From: an uncultured Actinomycetes bacterium | Lineage (GTDB): Bacteria; Actinomycetota; Actinomycetes; Nanopelagicales; Nanopelagicaceae | Length of the DNA stretch: 61,168 nt | Assembly: GCA_903834145.1 (NCBI GenBank) | Contig: CAILHY010000007.1 | Location: 1 to 61,168 of the forward strand | Direction: 5' to 3' | In this document: piece by piece, positions 29,845 to 40,229 of the stretch | How the letters are laid out: each line of letters opens with the position of its first letter | Numbering within the stretch: the first letter of the stretch is position 1 | Made by a program: the position numbers and the translations under genes | The notes under the pieces: model-generated | What the model was told of the DNA's origin: nothing | Databases searched by the model: none | The model's input: the letters and a program-made list of their open reading frames with translations, nothing else

Positions 29845-30028
29845 CTTTCCTAATTTTCGACGTTGAACGTATTCGCAATCAATTCCGATCTCCCGTAGAG
29901 GCGTTGTCATTCAATCGGAGAAGAGCGCCGAAGTGATCCTCTGATTGCTCGTATCAACAGATATACGGCGTAAACAGAAGCTTGGGTGAATGTAGAACCC
30001 CTAGTCCGTATGCCTTTTCAATGGGTGC

Positions 30029-30667
30029 ATGAATCAACTTCTGCAAGGCTATAAAGAGCAAATCCAAGATTGGTTATCTGACCTACATTTCGAGAGCGCC
30101 CAAAAACGAGCACTCCTGATCCTCGCTCTCATTGCTGTCGTCGTATCCGCAGGTGTTGTTTTCCGCGGACATTCGCAACCCGTAGAGATTGCGCTACCGG
30201 CTCCATCTGCCCCATCTACCCTGTCAATGATTGCGCCCCCACTGGTCACGGTTGATGTTGCCGGGGGAGTCAATACACCTGGAGTTTATGAACTTCCCGT
30301 GAGTTCAAGAGTGATCGATGCGATTACCGCTGCTGGTGGTGTGAAAAAAGGAAGCGATGTCAGCGATGTCAATCTGGCTCGCATCATTAAAGATGGTGAA
30401 CAAATCTATGTGCAACCAATAGCAAGTAATTCCGTTGGCACTTCGTCGACAACCCGTGTGGTCATTAAGCACACGGGGCCAATCAATATTAATCGCGCCA
30501 CTATTTCTGAATTCGATTCGCTTCCCGGCGTTGGCCCGGTGATCGCAGCCCGAATTGTGGCCTATCGAAAAGTGAATGGCCCTTTCATGAGTGTGGATGA
30601 TCTTCAGAAAGTTTCTGGGATTGGTGCTTCGAAATTCGCGGAATTCAAGAGCAAGATCACCGTGTAG
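30029..30667 (+). CDS. comEA: Competence protein ComEA (SLBB plus helix-hairpin-helix)
   Basis: This 212-residue protein has one transmembrane anchor (about 26-46), a SLBB domain (VDVAGGVNTPGVYELPVSSRVIDAITAAGG) and a C-terminal helix-hairpin-helix pair (INRATISEFDSLPGVGPVIAARIVAYRK and FMSVDDLQKVSGIGASKFAEFKSKI). It binds incoming double-stranded DNA at the cell surface during natural transformation. comEC follows. The 184-bp gap after leuS shows no clear terminator. Confidence 0.93.
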   Translation: MNQLLQGYKEQIQDWLSDLHFESAQKRALLILALIAVVVSAGVVFRGHSQPVEIALPAPSAPSTLSMIAPPLVTVDVAGGVNTPGVYELPVSSRVIDAITAAGGVKKGSDVSDVNLARIIKDGEQIYVQPIASNSVGTSSTTRVVIKHTGPININRATISEFDSLPGVGPVIAARIVAYRKVNGPFMSVDDLQKVSGIGASKFAEFKSKITV

Positions 30668-30840
30668 GTGATTACCGAGCCCTGGTCCTAGGTGGTGCCA
30701 TCTGGGTAGGTGCGCTTACACAAAGTTGGATCTCGCCTTGGTGGTCGTGCACATTCTTTGCATTCATTGCGCTTTTTGGCCTGGTTCGACATAAAACGCT
30801 CATAGTTGTCTTAGCGTGCGCTTTACTTCTTGGCGCCTCG

Positions 30841-32973
30841 ATGATGTCACTTCGCCAAGCAAGTCTAGAAAAGAGCGCAGTTCGAGAGTTCTTAGGTAAG
30901 AACGCACTCTTGCAGATGCAAGTGATGACGGATCCGAATCAAACAAAACCCAAAGTCTTTGGTTCAACGTTGGCGCCGCCAAGTTATAGCTTCCTAGCAA
31001 CCGCCCTAAATATCGGTAGCGATATTCCTGAATACCGTCTTCGAGTTCCTGTACGCGTAATTTCCTCAGATGCATCCGTTCTTGGTTTATTGCCCGGGCA
31101 GATTTTCCACGCAACAGGTTCAGTCCGTTTGAGCAAGGAAGCGCGAGTAGCAGCGCTTTTTATAGTGCGCGGAGATATTCATGGAGTAACGCCTGCTTCG
31201 CGATGGGCACGAAGTTTGGGCTCAATCCGCACCCATTTGCGAGATCTCAGCCACCGCGTTGACGCCGGCGATGGAGGAGCGCTAATTCCTGGAATGGTTT
31301 TAGGCGATACCTCGTTGCAAGATCAGTCCTTTAGAGATGCCATGAGAAGGTCTGGATTGACGCACTTAACGGCCGTCAGCGGGGCGAATTTCGCAATCAT
31401 TTCGCTCTTTGTTTTATGGTGCATGCAATGGTTTGTACGATCGATCCGTTTGCGTTTGATCTTTACAACAATCGCTCTGATGGGCTTTATCGCACTGGTG
31501 CGTCCATCTCCGTCAGTGCTTCGCGCCGCAGCGATGGCCAGCGTTGTGATTTTCGCTCGCGGAGTCGGAAAGAAAAGTGATTCCTTACCTGCCTTGGGAT
31601 TTGCCGTCGCGACCGTCGTGGTAGGTGATCCATGGCAAGCCCGCGATCCAGGTTTCGCACTTTCAGTATTGGCAACCGCGGGTCTGTTGCTTCTTGCACC
31701 TCACATAGCCAATCGACTTTCACGATTTATGCATCGCAAGATTGCTGGTGCGCTCAGTCCTCCGATTGCAGCGGTTGTGATGTGTGCTCCGATCTTGGTT
31801 GCGCTCTCGGGATACATCGGCCCCATGACCGTGATCGCTAACTTACTTGCCGCTCCCATGGTTGCCCCTATTACAGTGTTGGGATTTATTGCAGCTCTTG
31901 CCGCGCCTTTCGCGCCAGGGGTGAGTATCTTCCTTCTGTATCTGATTCGATTTCCCGCAGATGCGATTGCCGGAATTGCGCGTTGGTCTGCGAATTTCCC
32001 TGTTGTGCAATTTACTACGGGGCTCGTGGGATTTGCGACGGCACTCGCAATCATGATCACCATCATCGCAGCGCTGCTTTTTCTGAAAACGCGAATGCGA
32101 TATGTGATTGTCATAGCGCTGATTTCGGCGATCACATTCTCGTGGGTGACACGTTGGCCTGCAGGGGATTGGCAGATCGCGCAATGCGATGTTGGTCAAG
32201 GCGACTCCTTGGTTATTAACTTAGGCAGCCATCGCGCAATCGTGATTGATACCGGACCTGATGCGGGTCTTGAAGACAAATGCCTGCGAAATCTGGACAT
32301 TAAAGAAGTGTCACTTCTTGTGCTCACGCATTTTCATGCCGATCACGTTGAGGGTGTTGCCGGGCTTATTAACCATCGCAAAGTTGATCAGGTGTGGGTG
32401 AGCAATAACAACGAACCGCTCTTTGAGAGTGCTCGAGTACATCAATGGTTAGCTGGCGTTTCCCAAGTCAGCGTTGTGGCCGGGAGCTTGGCAACTATTG
32501 CCAGCAATCGCGGATGGATCACGCTAAAAGTCTTATGGCCCGATGATGGTTCGCACACCTTTGCCCTCATGCCAGGTGATGGTTCGGCCATTAATAATTC
32601 GAGCATTGCATTGCTGATTAGCGCCCCTGATTTCACGCTATTTACTGCGGGGGACCTAGAACCACCCGTGCAAGCGCAGTTGGTGGATGCTATGGCGCAC
32701 GTGGATATTTACAAAGTCAGCCATCATGGATCCCTCTACCAAGACCCCGCCTTGATAGCGCGACTTTCGCCAACGTTGGCTGTGATCAGTGTCGGCACGG
32801 GAAACTCGTATGGCCACCCCGCGCCTCAAACGTTGGCCCTGCTGGATAGACTTCGAAGCCGGGTTTACCGGACGGACAAAAGCGGAGCCATTGCCATTTC
32901 GGCAAGAGCGCATCGTTTTCACATCCGAACAAGCATGGCAAGTGCATGGTGGCAGAAAGTGAGGTTGGGATGA
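30841..32973 (+). CDS. comEC: Competence DNA-uptake channel ComEC/Rec2
   Basis: The 710 residues from the first ATG at 30841 contain the Competence membrane domain (MRRSGLTHLTAVSGANFAII; multiple helices to about 430) and a C-terminal beta-lactamase-like domain (DVGQGDSLVINLG, LTHFHADHVEG, KVSHHGS). It passes single-stranded DNA through the membrane. The same frame is open upstream to 30601 and encodes DYRALVLGGAIWVG and a further hydrophobic stretch typical of a ComEC N-terminus, but no ATG, GTG or TTG lies in it. Real starts could be a CTG at 30682, or a GTG at 30668 if one base is missing from the sequence. Confidence 0.9.
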   Translation: MMSLRQASLEKSAVREFLGKNALLQMQVMTDPNQTKPKVFGSTLAPPSYSFLATALNIGSDIPEYRLRVPVRVISSDASVLGLLPGQIFHATGSVRLSKEARVAALFIVRGDIHGVTPASRWARSLGSIRTHLRDLSHRVDAGDGGALIPGMVLGDTSLQDQSFRDAMRRSGLTHLTAVSGANFAIISLFVLWCMQWFVRSIRLRLIFTTIALMGFIALVRPSPSVLRAAAMASVVIFARGVGKKSDSLPALGFAVATVVVGDPWQARDPGFALSVLATAGLLLLAPHIANRLSRFMHRKIAGALSPPIAAVVMCAPILVALSGYIGPMTVIANLLAAPMVAPITVLGFIAALAAPFAPGVSIFLLYLIRFPADAIAGIARWSANFPVVQFTTGLVGFATALAIMITIIAALLFLKTRMRYVIVIALISAITFSWVTRWPAGDWQIAQCDVGQGDSLVINLGSHRAIVIDTGPDAGLEDKCLRNLDIKEVSLLVLTHFHADHVEGVAGLINHRKVDQVWVSNNNEPLFESARVHQWLAGVSQVSVVAGSLATIASNRGWITLKVLWPDDGSHTFALMPGDGSAINNSSIALLISAPDFTLFTAGDLEPPVQAQLVDAMAHVDIYKVSHHGSLYQDPALIARLSPTLAVISVGTGNSYGHPAPQTLALLDRLRSRVYRTDKSGAIAISARAHRFHIRTSMASAWWQKVRLG

Positions 32974-33908
32974 GCAATTATCTTTTGCTCGGTTCTGAAT
33001 CCGCACTCGCCGACCGAGCAATGGGTAAGTTGATGGCGCAATTTAAAGAAGCGAGCGCCGAGATCACCACTATCTTTAGCGCAGATGCAATTGTTGGCGA
33101 TATTGCCGATGCGCTTTCGCCTTCCCTCTTTAGCGAAAAGCGCGTATTGATTATTCGCGATCTACAAGATTTATTGATGGAAGTTCAGGATGAGGTCACA
33201 CGGTATCTGGATGATATGGATCCAACTATTACCGTGGTTTTTATTCATAAAGGCGGAGTCAAAGGCAAGGCTCTGCTCGACACCATTAAGAAGACAAAGC
33301 CAGAAATAATTACCTGCGAGCCTCTTAAGAAGGAGAGCGAGAAGCAAGATTTCGTTAAGAACATGATGTTGGACCTGGGGCGCAAAATCACACCGAGCGC
33401 AGTTGCCGCTTTGGTAAGCGCCGTTGGAAACGAATTGCGCGAACTCAGCGCCGCATGTTCACAGATTGCCTCCGATACAACGGGGGTCATCGATGAATCC
33501 ATGATTGATAAATACCATCAAGGCCGCATTGAAACGACAGGTTTCGATGTCGCTGATGCGACCCTTGAAGGAGATACAACTAAAGCGCTCCTGGCACTTC
33601 GCAGCGCCATTGCTACAGGCACCGATCCGGTTATGGTGACCAGCGCGATCGCCTCCGCACTTCGAGCATTGGCAAAAGTTTCCGGTGCCAATCGCGGATC
33701 GAAATCTTTTGAATTGGCTGGAGTATTGGGCATGGCTCCGTGGCAGATCGATAAAGCTCGTCGCCAGTTATCTTCATGGACTCCACGGGGCATCGCCACC
33801 GCTGTAGCCGCTATTGCTCAAGCAGACGCCGCTGTTAAAGGCGCTTCCGTGGACCCGATTTACGCTCTGGAACGGGCTGTTTCCGAGATTGCCCGAGCCC
33901 GCTCCTAG
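32970..33908 (+). CDS. holA: DNA polymerase III delta subunit
   Basis: This 312-residue clamp-loader subunit opens the beta sliding clamp. SNYLLLGSESALADRAM, the central DLGRKITPSAVAALVSAVGNELRELSAACSQI and the C-terminal WQIDKARRQLSSWT..AIAQADAAVKG match actinobacterial HolA. The ATG overlaps the comEC stop by 4 bp. The comEA-comEC-holA-rpsT order is standard in the phylum. Confidence 0.93.
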   Translation: MSNYLLLGSESALADRAMGKLMAQFKEASAEITTIFSADAIVGDIADALSPSLFSEKRVLIIRDLQDLLMEVQDEVTRYLDDMDPTITVVFIHKGGVKGKALLDTIKKTKPEIITCEPLKKESEKQDFVKNMMLDLGRKITPSAVAALVSAVGNELRELSAACSQIASDTTGVIDESMIDKYHQGRIETTGFDVADATLEGDTTKALLALRSAIATGTDPVMVTSAIASALRALAKVSGANRGSKSFELAGVLGMAPWQIDKARRQLSSWTPRGIATAVAAIAQADAAVKGASVDPIYALERAVSEIARARS

Positions 33909-34017
33909 CGGGGCCCAACCAATTTGAGGCTAATGGCACCTCGCTGGTAGCCTTCACCCTCTTGGGCAAGACCTATCAGGGTCGGCCATCTTAAGAAATA
34001 GGACAGGACAAGCGCAC

Positions 34018-34287
34018 GTGGCAAATATCAAGTCGCAGATTAAGCGGATCAAGACCAATGAGAAGGCACGCCTTCGTAACAAGGCAGTGAGCTCATCCAT
34101 CAAGACCGCTGTTCGCAAGTTCCGCGACGCAGTTACTGCCGGAGATAGCGCAAAGATCACCGCTGAACTTCGTAGCGCTTCGCAAGCTCTCGACGTTGCA
34201 GTTGCTAAGGGTGTTCTTCACAAGAATGCAGCCGCCAACAAGAAGTCCAAAATGGCTAAGTCAGCGACCAAAGCTGGCGTTCGTTAA
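34018..34287 (+). CDS. rpsT: 30S ribosomal protein S20
   Basis: This 89-residue basic protein begins [34 protein letters not shown], the S20 signature, and ends with [19 protein letters not shown]. It binds 16S rRNA in the body of the small subunit. The start is GTG at 34018 with AGGACAGGAC ahead. Confidence 0.97.
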   Translation: MANIKSQIKRIKTNEKARLRNKAVSSSIKTAVRKFRDAVTAGDSAKITAELRSASQALDVAVAKGVLHKNAAANKKSKMAKSATKAGVR

Positions 34288-34319
34288 TTTTCTCTTCACT
34301 CTAAAGCGAGGCTAGGTTC

Positions 34320-36191
34320 ATGCCTGCAATTTCACTTGCTAAGGCACCGCAACCAGCATCAACGGATCCGGCTCAGATTCGCAATTTTGCGATCATTGCC
34401 CACATCGACCATGGAAAATCCACCCTGGCTGACCGCATGCTCGGAATCACCGAAGTAGTTGACCCTCGCAATATGCGTGCCCAATATCTGGATCGCATGG
34501 ATATCGAACGCGAACGTGGCATCACGATTAAATCTCAAGCAGTTCGTCTGCCATGGCGATCAGGCATTGATGGCAAGGAATACATCCTGAACATGATCGA
34601 CACACCTGGTCACGTGGACTTCACCTATGAAGTCTCGCGCTCGCTTGCGGCAAGTGAAGGTGCAATCTTGCTCGTAGATTGTGCGCAAGGCATTGAAGCC
34701 CAAACACTTGCCAACTTGTACCTGGCGATGGAGAACAATCTCAAGATTATTCCTGTACTCAATAAAATTGATTTACCTGCTGCTCAACCTGAAAAGTTTG
34801 CCGCTGAATTAGCAAAGCTCATTGGATGTGAACCTAGTGATTGCCTTCTGGTCTCTGGAAAAACTGGCGCAGGTGTTGCCGAATTACTAGATCAAATTAT
34901 TGAACAAATTCCAGCACCGCAAGGTGATGCAAATGCCCCCGCACGCGCGTTGATCTTCGATTCCGTTTATGACGTCTACCGTGGCGTGGTGACCTACGTA
35001 CGAGTTATTGATGGACATCTTTCTTCGCGCGATCAAATCCAAATGTTTTCAACGGGGGTTCGTCACGAAATGCTCGAAGTCGGAGTCATCTCGCCAGAGC
35101 CCGTTGCAAGTAAGGGACTCGGTGTAGGCGAAGTTGGTTATTTAATCACCGGCGTGAAAGATGTTCGCCAGTCACGTGTGGGCGATACTGTTACGAATTT
35201 CAACAATCCAACAAAGACTCCACTGGCCGGATATAAGGATCCAAAGCCTATGGTTTTCTCTGGTCTGTACCCGCTCGATGGCGCCGACTATCCCTTGCTT
35301 CGCGAAGCTCTAGATAAGTTGCAACTCAATGATGCTGCATTGGTATACGAGCCAGAATCATCAGCCGCACTTGGCTTTGGCTTCCGATGTGGTTTTCTTG
35401 GCCTACTCCACATGGAAATTGTTCGCGAGCGTCTAGAGCGCGAATCAAACCTGAGCCTTATTTCTACGGCGCCTAACGTGGTCTATAACGTCAAGTTAGA
35501 TGATGGTAAATCCATGATTGTTACCAACCCCAGCGAATTTCCTGATGGCAAGATCCAGAGCGTTGAAGAACCGATCGTTCGTTCAACCATTCTTGCTCCA
35601 GCAGAATTCATCGGCGCAATCATGGAACTTTGCCAACAACGGCGTGGAACCTTGCTCGGTATGGATTATCTCTCAGAGGATCGCGTAGAAATTCGTTACA
35701 CACTTCCACTTGCTGAAATTGTTTTCGACTTCTTCGATAAATTGAAATCCAGCACTCGTGGCTACGCCTCCCTAGATTACGAAGCAATCGGGGATGCCGA
35801 AGGCGACCTCGTAAAGGTCGATATTTTGCTTCAAGGTGAGGCAGTAGATGCTTTTAGCGCCATTGTCCACAGAGATAAGGCCTATGCCTACGGTTTGATG
35901 ATGACCGGCAAATTGCGCCAACTCATTCCGCGCCAACAATTTGAAGTTCCTATTCAGGCAGCTATTGGATCACGCATCATTGCTCGCGAGAACATCAGCG
36001 CTATTCGCAAAGATGTTCTTGCCAAGTGTTATGGCGGTGACATCTCTCGTAAGCGCAAACTTCTGGAGAAGCAGAAGGAAGGCAAGAAGCGCATGAAGAT
36101 GGTGGGACGTGTTGAGGTTCCACAAGAAGCCTTTATTGCAGCTCTTGCAACGGATGCCGACATCGAAAAGGCGAAAGCCGCCCGAAAGTAA
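34320..36191 (+). CDS. lepA: Elongation factor 4 (LepA)
   Basis: This 623-residue translational GTPase acts on stalled or mis-translocated ribosomes. The G1 motif [15 protein letters not shown], the G3 motif [16 protein letters not shown] and the G4 motif NKIDLP are intact, followed by domain II, the EF-G-like domains III and V, and the LepA-specific C-terminus ([26 protein letters not shown]). It is the first gene of lepA-hemW-hrcA-dnaJ. Confidence 0.97.
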   Translation: MPAISLAKAPQPASTDPAQIRNFAIIAHIDHGKSTLADRMLGITEVVDPRNMRAQYLDRMDIERERGITIKSQAVRLPWRSGIDGKEYILNMIDTPGHVDFTYEVSRSLAASEGAILLVDCAQGIEAQTLANLYLAMENNLKIIPVLNKIDLPAAQPEKFAAELAKLIGCEPSDCLLVSGKTGAGVAELLDQIIEQIPAPQGDANAPARALIFDSVYDVYRGVVTYVRVIDGHLSSRDQIQMFSTGVRHEMLEVGVISPEPVASKGLGVGEVGYLITGVKDVRQSRVGDTVTNFNNPTKTPLAGYKDPKPMVFSGLYPLDGADYPLLREALDKLQLNDAALVYEPESSAALGFGFRCGFLGLLHMEIVRERLERESNLSLISTAPNVVYNVKLDDGKSMIVTNPSEFPDGKIQSVEEPIVRSTILAPAEFIGAIMELCQQRRGTLLGMDYLSEDRVEIRYTLPLAEIVFDFFDKLKSSTRGYASLDYEAIGDAEGDLVKVDILLQGEAVDAFSAIVHRDKAYAYGLMMTGKLRQLIPRQQFEVPIQAAIGSRIIARENISAIRKDVLAKCYGGDISRKRKLLEKQKEGKKRMKMVGRVEVPQEAFIAALATDADIEKAKAARK

Positions 36192-36194
36192 CGC

Positions 36195-37340
36195 ATGACT
36201 GCACAACTCTCTTTCTATGTGCATATTCCCTATTGCGTGAAGCGATGCGGATATTGTGATTTCAATACGTACACACCTTCACAATTACTCGATGGCGGAA
36301 CACTCGAAGCGGTGTCGGGTGATTACATTGATGCGGTTCTGCGCGAAGTTGAAATTGCTAAAGTCTCATCGCCCGGCTCAGTGCCAACAATCTTTTTCGG
36401 TGGAGGTACTCCAAGTCTTTTGCCAGCCAATGATTTAGGCAGAGTCATCACTGCCATCAAATCTGGATGGGATGTCACCGAAGATTGCGAAATAACGCTT
36501 GAAGCAAATCCCGATTCAGTCGATGCTTCCAAGCTCATGCAATTTCGGGGAGCGGGGTTTAATCGCGTCTCCTTTGGCATGCAATCGGCGGTACCTCATG
36601 TTTTAGCAACGTTGGATCGAACTCACAACCCAGAGAATGTATTACGCGCCGTCGAAGGTGCGCGTGCTGCTGGATTTTCTAGCGTGAGCGTTGACTTGAT
36701 TTACGGAACTCCGGGGGAGTCGCTGGCGGATTGGCGCACAAGTGTTGAAAGTGCTCTCTCCCTGGGCGTGGATCACATCAGTGCATATGCACTCATTGTT
36801 GAATCTGGAACGAAGCTGGCTAATCAGATTAAGCGCGGCGAATTAACGATGCCTGATGATGATTTGATGGCCGATATGTATTTACTGGTCGATCAATTAG
36901 CGCAAGAGGCTGGCTTGTCTTGGTATGAATTAAGTAATTGGTCAAAGCCTGGACATGATTCCAGGCATAACGTTGCCTATTGGAAAAATGCTAATTGGTG
37001 GGGACTTGGACCTGGCGCTCACTCACATAAAGATGGTGTTCGCTGGTGGAATATTAAACATCCCACTGCGTATAAGTCTGCGCTTTTTGCTGGCACAACT
37101 GTGGTTGCTGAAAGTGAAACCTTAACCCCAGAACAATTGTCAGATGAAGCAATCATGTTGCAAATTAGAATGCGAGAAGGCATCGAACTCTCAAAACTTT
37201 CGGCAGATCAAATACTTCGCATTGAGCCGTATTCACAATCTGGTCACTTGGATCATCAGCACTGGGCAAATGGAATCCTGCAACTCACGCCAACGGGAAG
37301 GTTGATTGCAGACCGAATCGTGCGCGAATTGGTTGTGTAG
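36195..37340 (+). CDS. hemW: Radical SAM protein HemW (heme chaperone family)
   Basis: This 381-residue protein has the radical-SAM cysteine motif in YCVKRCGYCDF, followed by FFGGGTPSLL, ITLEANPDSV and RVSFGMQSA. It lacks the N-terminal extension of true coproporphyrinogen dehydrogenase HemN. The position between lepA and hrcA is that of HemW, a heme-binding protein thought to deliver heme to respiratory enzymes. Confidence 0.93.
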   Translation: MTAQLSFYVHIPYCVKRCGYCDFNTYTPSQLLDGGTLEAVSGDYIDAVLREVEIAKVSSPGSVPTIFFGGGTPSLLPANDLGRVITAIKSGWDVTEDCEITLEANPDSVDASKLMQFRGAGFNRVSFGMQSAVPHVLATLDRTHNPENVLRAVEGARAAGFSSVSVDLIYGTPGESLADWRTSVESALSLGVDHISAYALIVESGTKLANQIKRGELTMPDDDLMADMYLLVDQLAQEAGLSWYELSNWSKPGHDSRHNVAYWKNANWWGLGPGAHSHKDGVRWWNIKHPTAYKSALFAGTTVVAESETLTPEQLSDEAIMLQIRMREGIELSKLSADQILRIEPYSQSGHLDHQHWANGILQLTPTGRLIADRIVRELVV

Positions 37341-37401
37341 TAACCTTGGCTACCATGCAAAAGTTGACCAATATCAGCGCTGTGACGGCGTAAGCACTTC
37401 C

Positions 37402-38415
37402 ATGTCCTCCCGTCGCCTTGAAATCCTTCGCGCCATCGTCGATGAATATGTGACGACGCAAGAACCTGTTGGATCAAAATCCATTGCCGATCGCGCAGGA
37501 CTTGGTATTTCCCCTGCAACTATTCGCAATGAGATGGCAGTTCTCGAAGAAGAAGGACTCATCACCCACCCGCACACCAGTGCAGGGCGCATTCCTACTG
37601 ACCTGGGTTACCGAGTCTTTGTAGATAAATTGGCCACGATTAAGCCACTCTCAAGTGCCGAGCGTCGCGCGATTGAAACCTTTCTAGAGGGTGCCCTTGA
37701 TCTTGATGATGTCGTGATGCGCACTGTTCGGTTGCTTGCCGATGTCACGAAGCAAGTGGCGGTTGTGCAATATCCATCGATCGTGAAGTCAAGCGTGCGC
37801 CACGTAGAACTTGTCTTGCTCACCCCGACGCGTTTGATGATTATCTTCATTACCGATGCAGGTCGTATCGAACAGCGCATCATGGAATTCATGCATGACC
37901 TTCCAGAGAATTTCCTAGCGAATCTTCGTACGCAGCTCAATCAAGTAATTACTGGAGCTCGCTTACTTGATGTTGCAGAACGTTTATCGGGTTTACTAGA
38001 TAGTTATAGCGTCAGTGATCGCCGCGACGTGGGCAGGATTATTTCCACGATTATTGAAATGTCTATGGAAAAGCCAGAAGAGAAAGTGGTATTGGCTGGA
38101 ACCGCCAACCTGGCTCGTTTCCGTGAAGATTTCACCGCGCAGATTCATCCCATCCTTGAAGCCCTTGAAGAGCAGGTAGTTTTACTTCGGTTGCTCGGCG
38201 ATGTTACCGACACAGTCCAAGTGCGCATCGGTACTGAACAAAATGAACAAAATCTTCGCCAAACAAGTTTGGTTACAGTGGGTTATGGCACAGGAGAGAG
38301 CGCACTTGGTGCCCTCGGGGTCATTGGACCTACACGTATGGATTACGCAGGATCGATCGCAGCAGTATCTGCTGTTGCGCGTTATGTCGGGCATTACTTA
38401 AATGAGGGCGCATAG
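37402..38415 (+). CDS. hrcA: Heat-inducible transcription repressor HrcA
   Basis: This 337-residue protein has an N-terminal winged helix (RLEILRAIVDEYVTTQEPVGSKSIADR..LGISPATIRNEMAVLEEEG) and the HrcA ligand domain ending SYVGTGE-like (VTVGYGTGESALGALGVIGPTRMDYAGSIAAV). It represses chaperone genes through CIRCE operators. The ATG at 37402 fits the family; a longer frame from 37306 overlaps hemW. I find no CIRCE-like repeat upstream, so its targets lie elsewhere. The stop overlaps the dnaJ GTG by one base. Confidence 0.95.
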   Translation: MSSRRLEILRAIVDEYVTTQEPVGSKSIADRAGLGISPATIRNEMAVLEEEGLITHPHTSAGRIPTDLGYRVFVDKLATIKPLSSAERRAIETFLEGALDLDDVVMRTVRLLADVTKQVAVVQYPSIVKSSVRHVELVLLTPTRLMIIFITDAGRIEQRIMEFMHDLPENFLANLRTQLNQVITGARLLDVAERLSGLLDSYSVSDRRDVGRIISTIIEMSMEKPEEKVVLAGTANLARFREDFTAQIHPILEALEEQVVLLRLLGDVTDTVQVRIGTEQNEQNLRQTSLVTVGYGTGESALGALGVIGPTRMDYAGSIAAVSAVARYVGHYLNEGA

Positions 38416-39503
38416 TGTCAGATCATTATTCAGTTTTAGGTGTTGAACGAGATGCAAACCAGGACGATATTAAGAAGGCTTATCGAAAATTGGCGCGCGA
38501 ACTTCATCCTGATGTAAATCCTGATCCACATACGCAGGAGCGCTTTAAAGAGGTTACTGCCGCATATGAGGTACTTGGTGATCCGCAAAAACGTCAGAAC
38601 TATGACATGGGTGGAAACTCACAATTTGGTGGCCAAGGATTTGGCTTTGGCGACATTATGGATGCGTTCTTTGGTGGTGGCGGAAATCGTGGACCGCGTC
38701 CTCGTATGCGAGCAGGACAAGATGCTCTCATTCGCATCGAAGTGGATCTCAACGAAGCATGTTTTGGAACCGAACGCGAGATTGGCGTTGAGAGCGCCGT
38801 TCTGTGCACGAAGTGCCACGGAACAGGTTGCGCCGATGATGCGAAACCTCAGGTGTGCCAAACATGTAAAGGTCGCGGAGAAACTCAACAAGTAACGCGC
38901 TCTTTCATCGGGCAAGTAATGACAAGTCGCCCGTGTGCCAATTGCCAGGGGTATGGAAGTGTTATCGCCAATCCATGCCGCGAATGCGCTGGAGATGGCC
39001 GAGTACGTTCTCGCCAAAATATTTCCGTCAAGATCCCCGCTGGTGTTGAAACAGGTAATCGCATTCAAATGTCTGGCCGTGGCGAAGTAGGCCCAGGCGG
39101 AGGGCCGGCCGGCGACCTCTATGTAGAAATTGTTCAATCACCTCACGAGTTCCTGGTCCGCGAAGGCAATACCTTGCACGTGGCGCTTGGTATCACCATG
39201 AGCGCAGCAGCTCTTGGAACAACGCTCAATGTTGAAACTTTGGATGGGCCGATGCCCGTTGTCATCAAGCCTGGTACTCAAAGCGGAGCAACAGTTCCTA
39301 TAAAAGGCAAAGGCGTTACTCATTTACGTGGCGGGGGACGAGGTGATCTGATCGTTCACGTTGAAGTTCATACGCCAACAAAACTCAATAAAGAGCAAGA
39401 AGAATTATTAGCAGCCTTTGCAAAATCGCGTGGAGAAAAAGATGGGGAATCACAGATGCAAAGACATGATGGCGGTTTCTTCAGTAAGTTATTTGGGCGC
39501 TAA
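38415..39503 (+). CDS. dnaJ: Chaperone DnaJ
   Basis: This 362-residue co-chaperone of DnaK has a J domain with the HPD motif (ELHPDVN), a Gly/Phe-rich linker (GGQGFGFGD) and four CxxCxGxG-type zinc repeats (CTKCHGTG, CQTCKGRG, CANCQGYG, CRECAGDG). Two C-terminal substrate domains follow. The gene location after hrcA indicates the second actinobacterial DnaJ (DnaJ2). It starts with GTG inside TAGTG and overlaps rsmE by one base. Confidence 0.96.
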   Translation: MSDHYSVLGVERDANQDDIKKAYRKLARELHPDVNPDPHTQERFKEVTAAYEVLGDPQKRQNYDMGGNSQFGGQGFGFGDIMDAFFGGGGNRGPRPRMRAGQDALIRIEVDLNEACFGTEREIGVESAVLCTKCHGTGCADDAKPQVCQTCKGRGETQQVTRSFIGQVMTSRPCANCQGYGSVIANPCRECAGDGRVRSRQNISVKIPAGVETGNRIQMSGRGEVGPGGGPAGDLYVEIVQSPHEFLVREGNTLHVALGITMSAAALGTTLNVETLDGPMPVVIKPGTQSGATVPIKGKGVTHLRGGGRGDLIVHVEVHTPTKLNKEQEELLAAFAKSRGEKDGESQMQRHDGGFFSKLFGR

Positions 39504-40225
39504 TGCTTACTCTCTTTCATGTGGAAAATTTACCGATTGATATCGGGCAACACTTCGTGATCGACGGAGATAACGGGCATCACGCATCTCGTGTATTGCG
39601 CCTAGAGCAAGGAGAAGAATTACTTCTCTCAGATGGTCGAGGTTCTTGGTCACGCGTCACGGTTTCAGCAGTAGATAAGAAATCCGTGTCGGTTACCGTG
39701 TTAGAGACTGGATCACAACGAGCGTTGTCCACGACAATCACCGTTATTCAAGCACTTACTAAAGGCGACCGCGCTAAAGAGGCAGTGGAACTCCTCACTG
39801 AGGCTGGAGTTGATGTAATTATTCCTTGGCAGTCATCACGGTCTATTGGCAAAGCAGAAGCAGGAGTGGAGCGGTTGCGAACTACTGCCCGAGAATCCAG
39901 CAAACAATCACGCCGTTTTTGGATTCCCGAAGTTCGTGATGTGGCATCCACGAAAGATGTCCTAGCGACAATCTCCACCTCAGATTTAGCGCTGGTTTTG
40001 CATGAGAGTGCGCTAACAAAGATTTCAGATGCACTTGCTGGTTTAACTTTAGTTTCAAAAGTTGCCATCGTCGTAGGCCCCGAAGGCGGACTTACCGATG
40101 AAGAACTAGAACTGATGCACGAGGCTGGCGCTAAAATTGTCCTTTTGGGCCGCCCCATTTTGCGATCTGCTCATGCCGGGATTGCCGCAATTTCAGCTGT
40201 TTGCGCTGCTTTACAGATATGGTGA
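39503..40225 (+). CDS. rsmE: 16S rRNA (uracil-1498-N3)-methyltransferase RsmE
   Basis: This 240-residue SPOUT methyltransferase has an N-terminal PUA-like domain (HHASRVLRLEQGEELLLSDG) and a knotted C-terminal domain. VVGPEGGLTDEELELM and LGRPILRSAHAGIAAISAV are the SAM-binding knot motifs. ALTKGDRAKEAVELLTEAGVD is also typical. It methylates U1498 of 16S rRNA. Confidence 0.94.
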   Translation: MLTLFHVENLPIDIGQHFVIDGDNGHHASRVLRLEQGEELLLSDGRGSWSRVTVSAVDKKSVSVTVLETGSQRALSTTITVIQALTKGDRAKEAVELLTEAGVDVIIPWQSSRSIGKAEAGVERLRTTARESSKQSRRFWIPEVRDVASTKDVLATISTSDLALVLHESALTKISDALAGLTLVSKVAIVVGPEGGLTDEELELMHEAGAKIVLLGRPILRSAHAGIAAISAVCAALQIW

Positions 40226-40229
40226 AGCC

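Noticed and set aside
37341-37401. Possible CIRCE operator upstream of hrcA
   Set aside because: The gap contains AGCGCT and TAAGCACT but no TTAGCACTC-N9-GAGTGCTAA arrangement.
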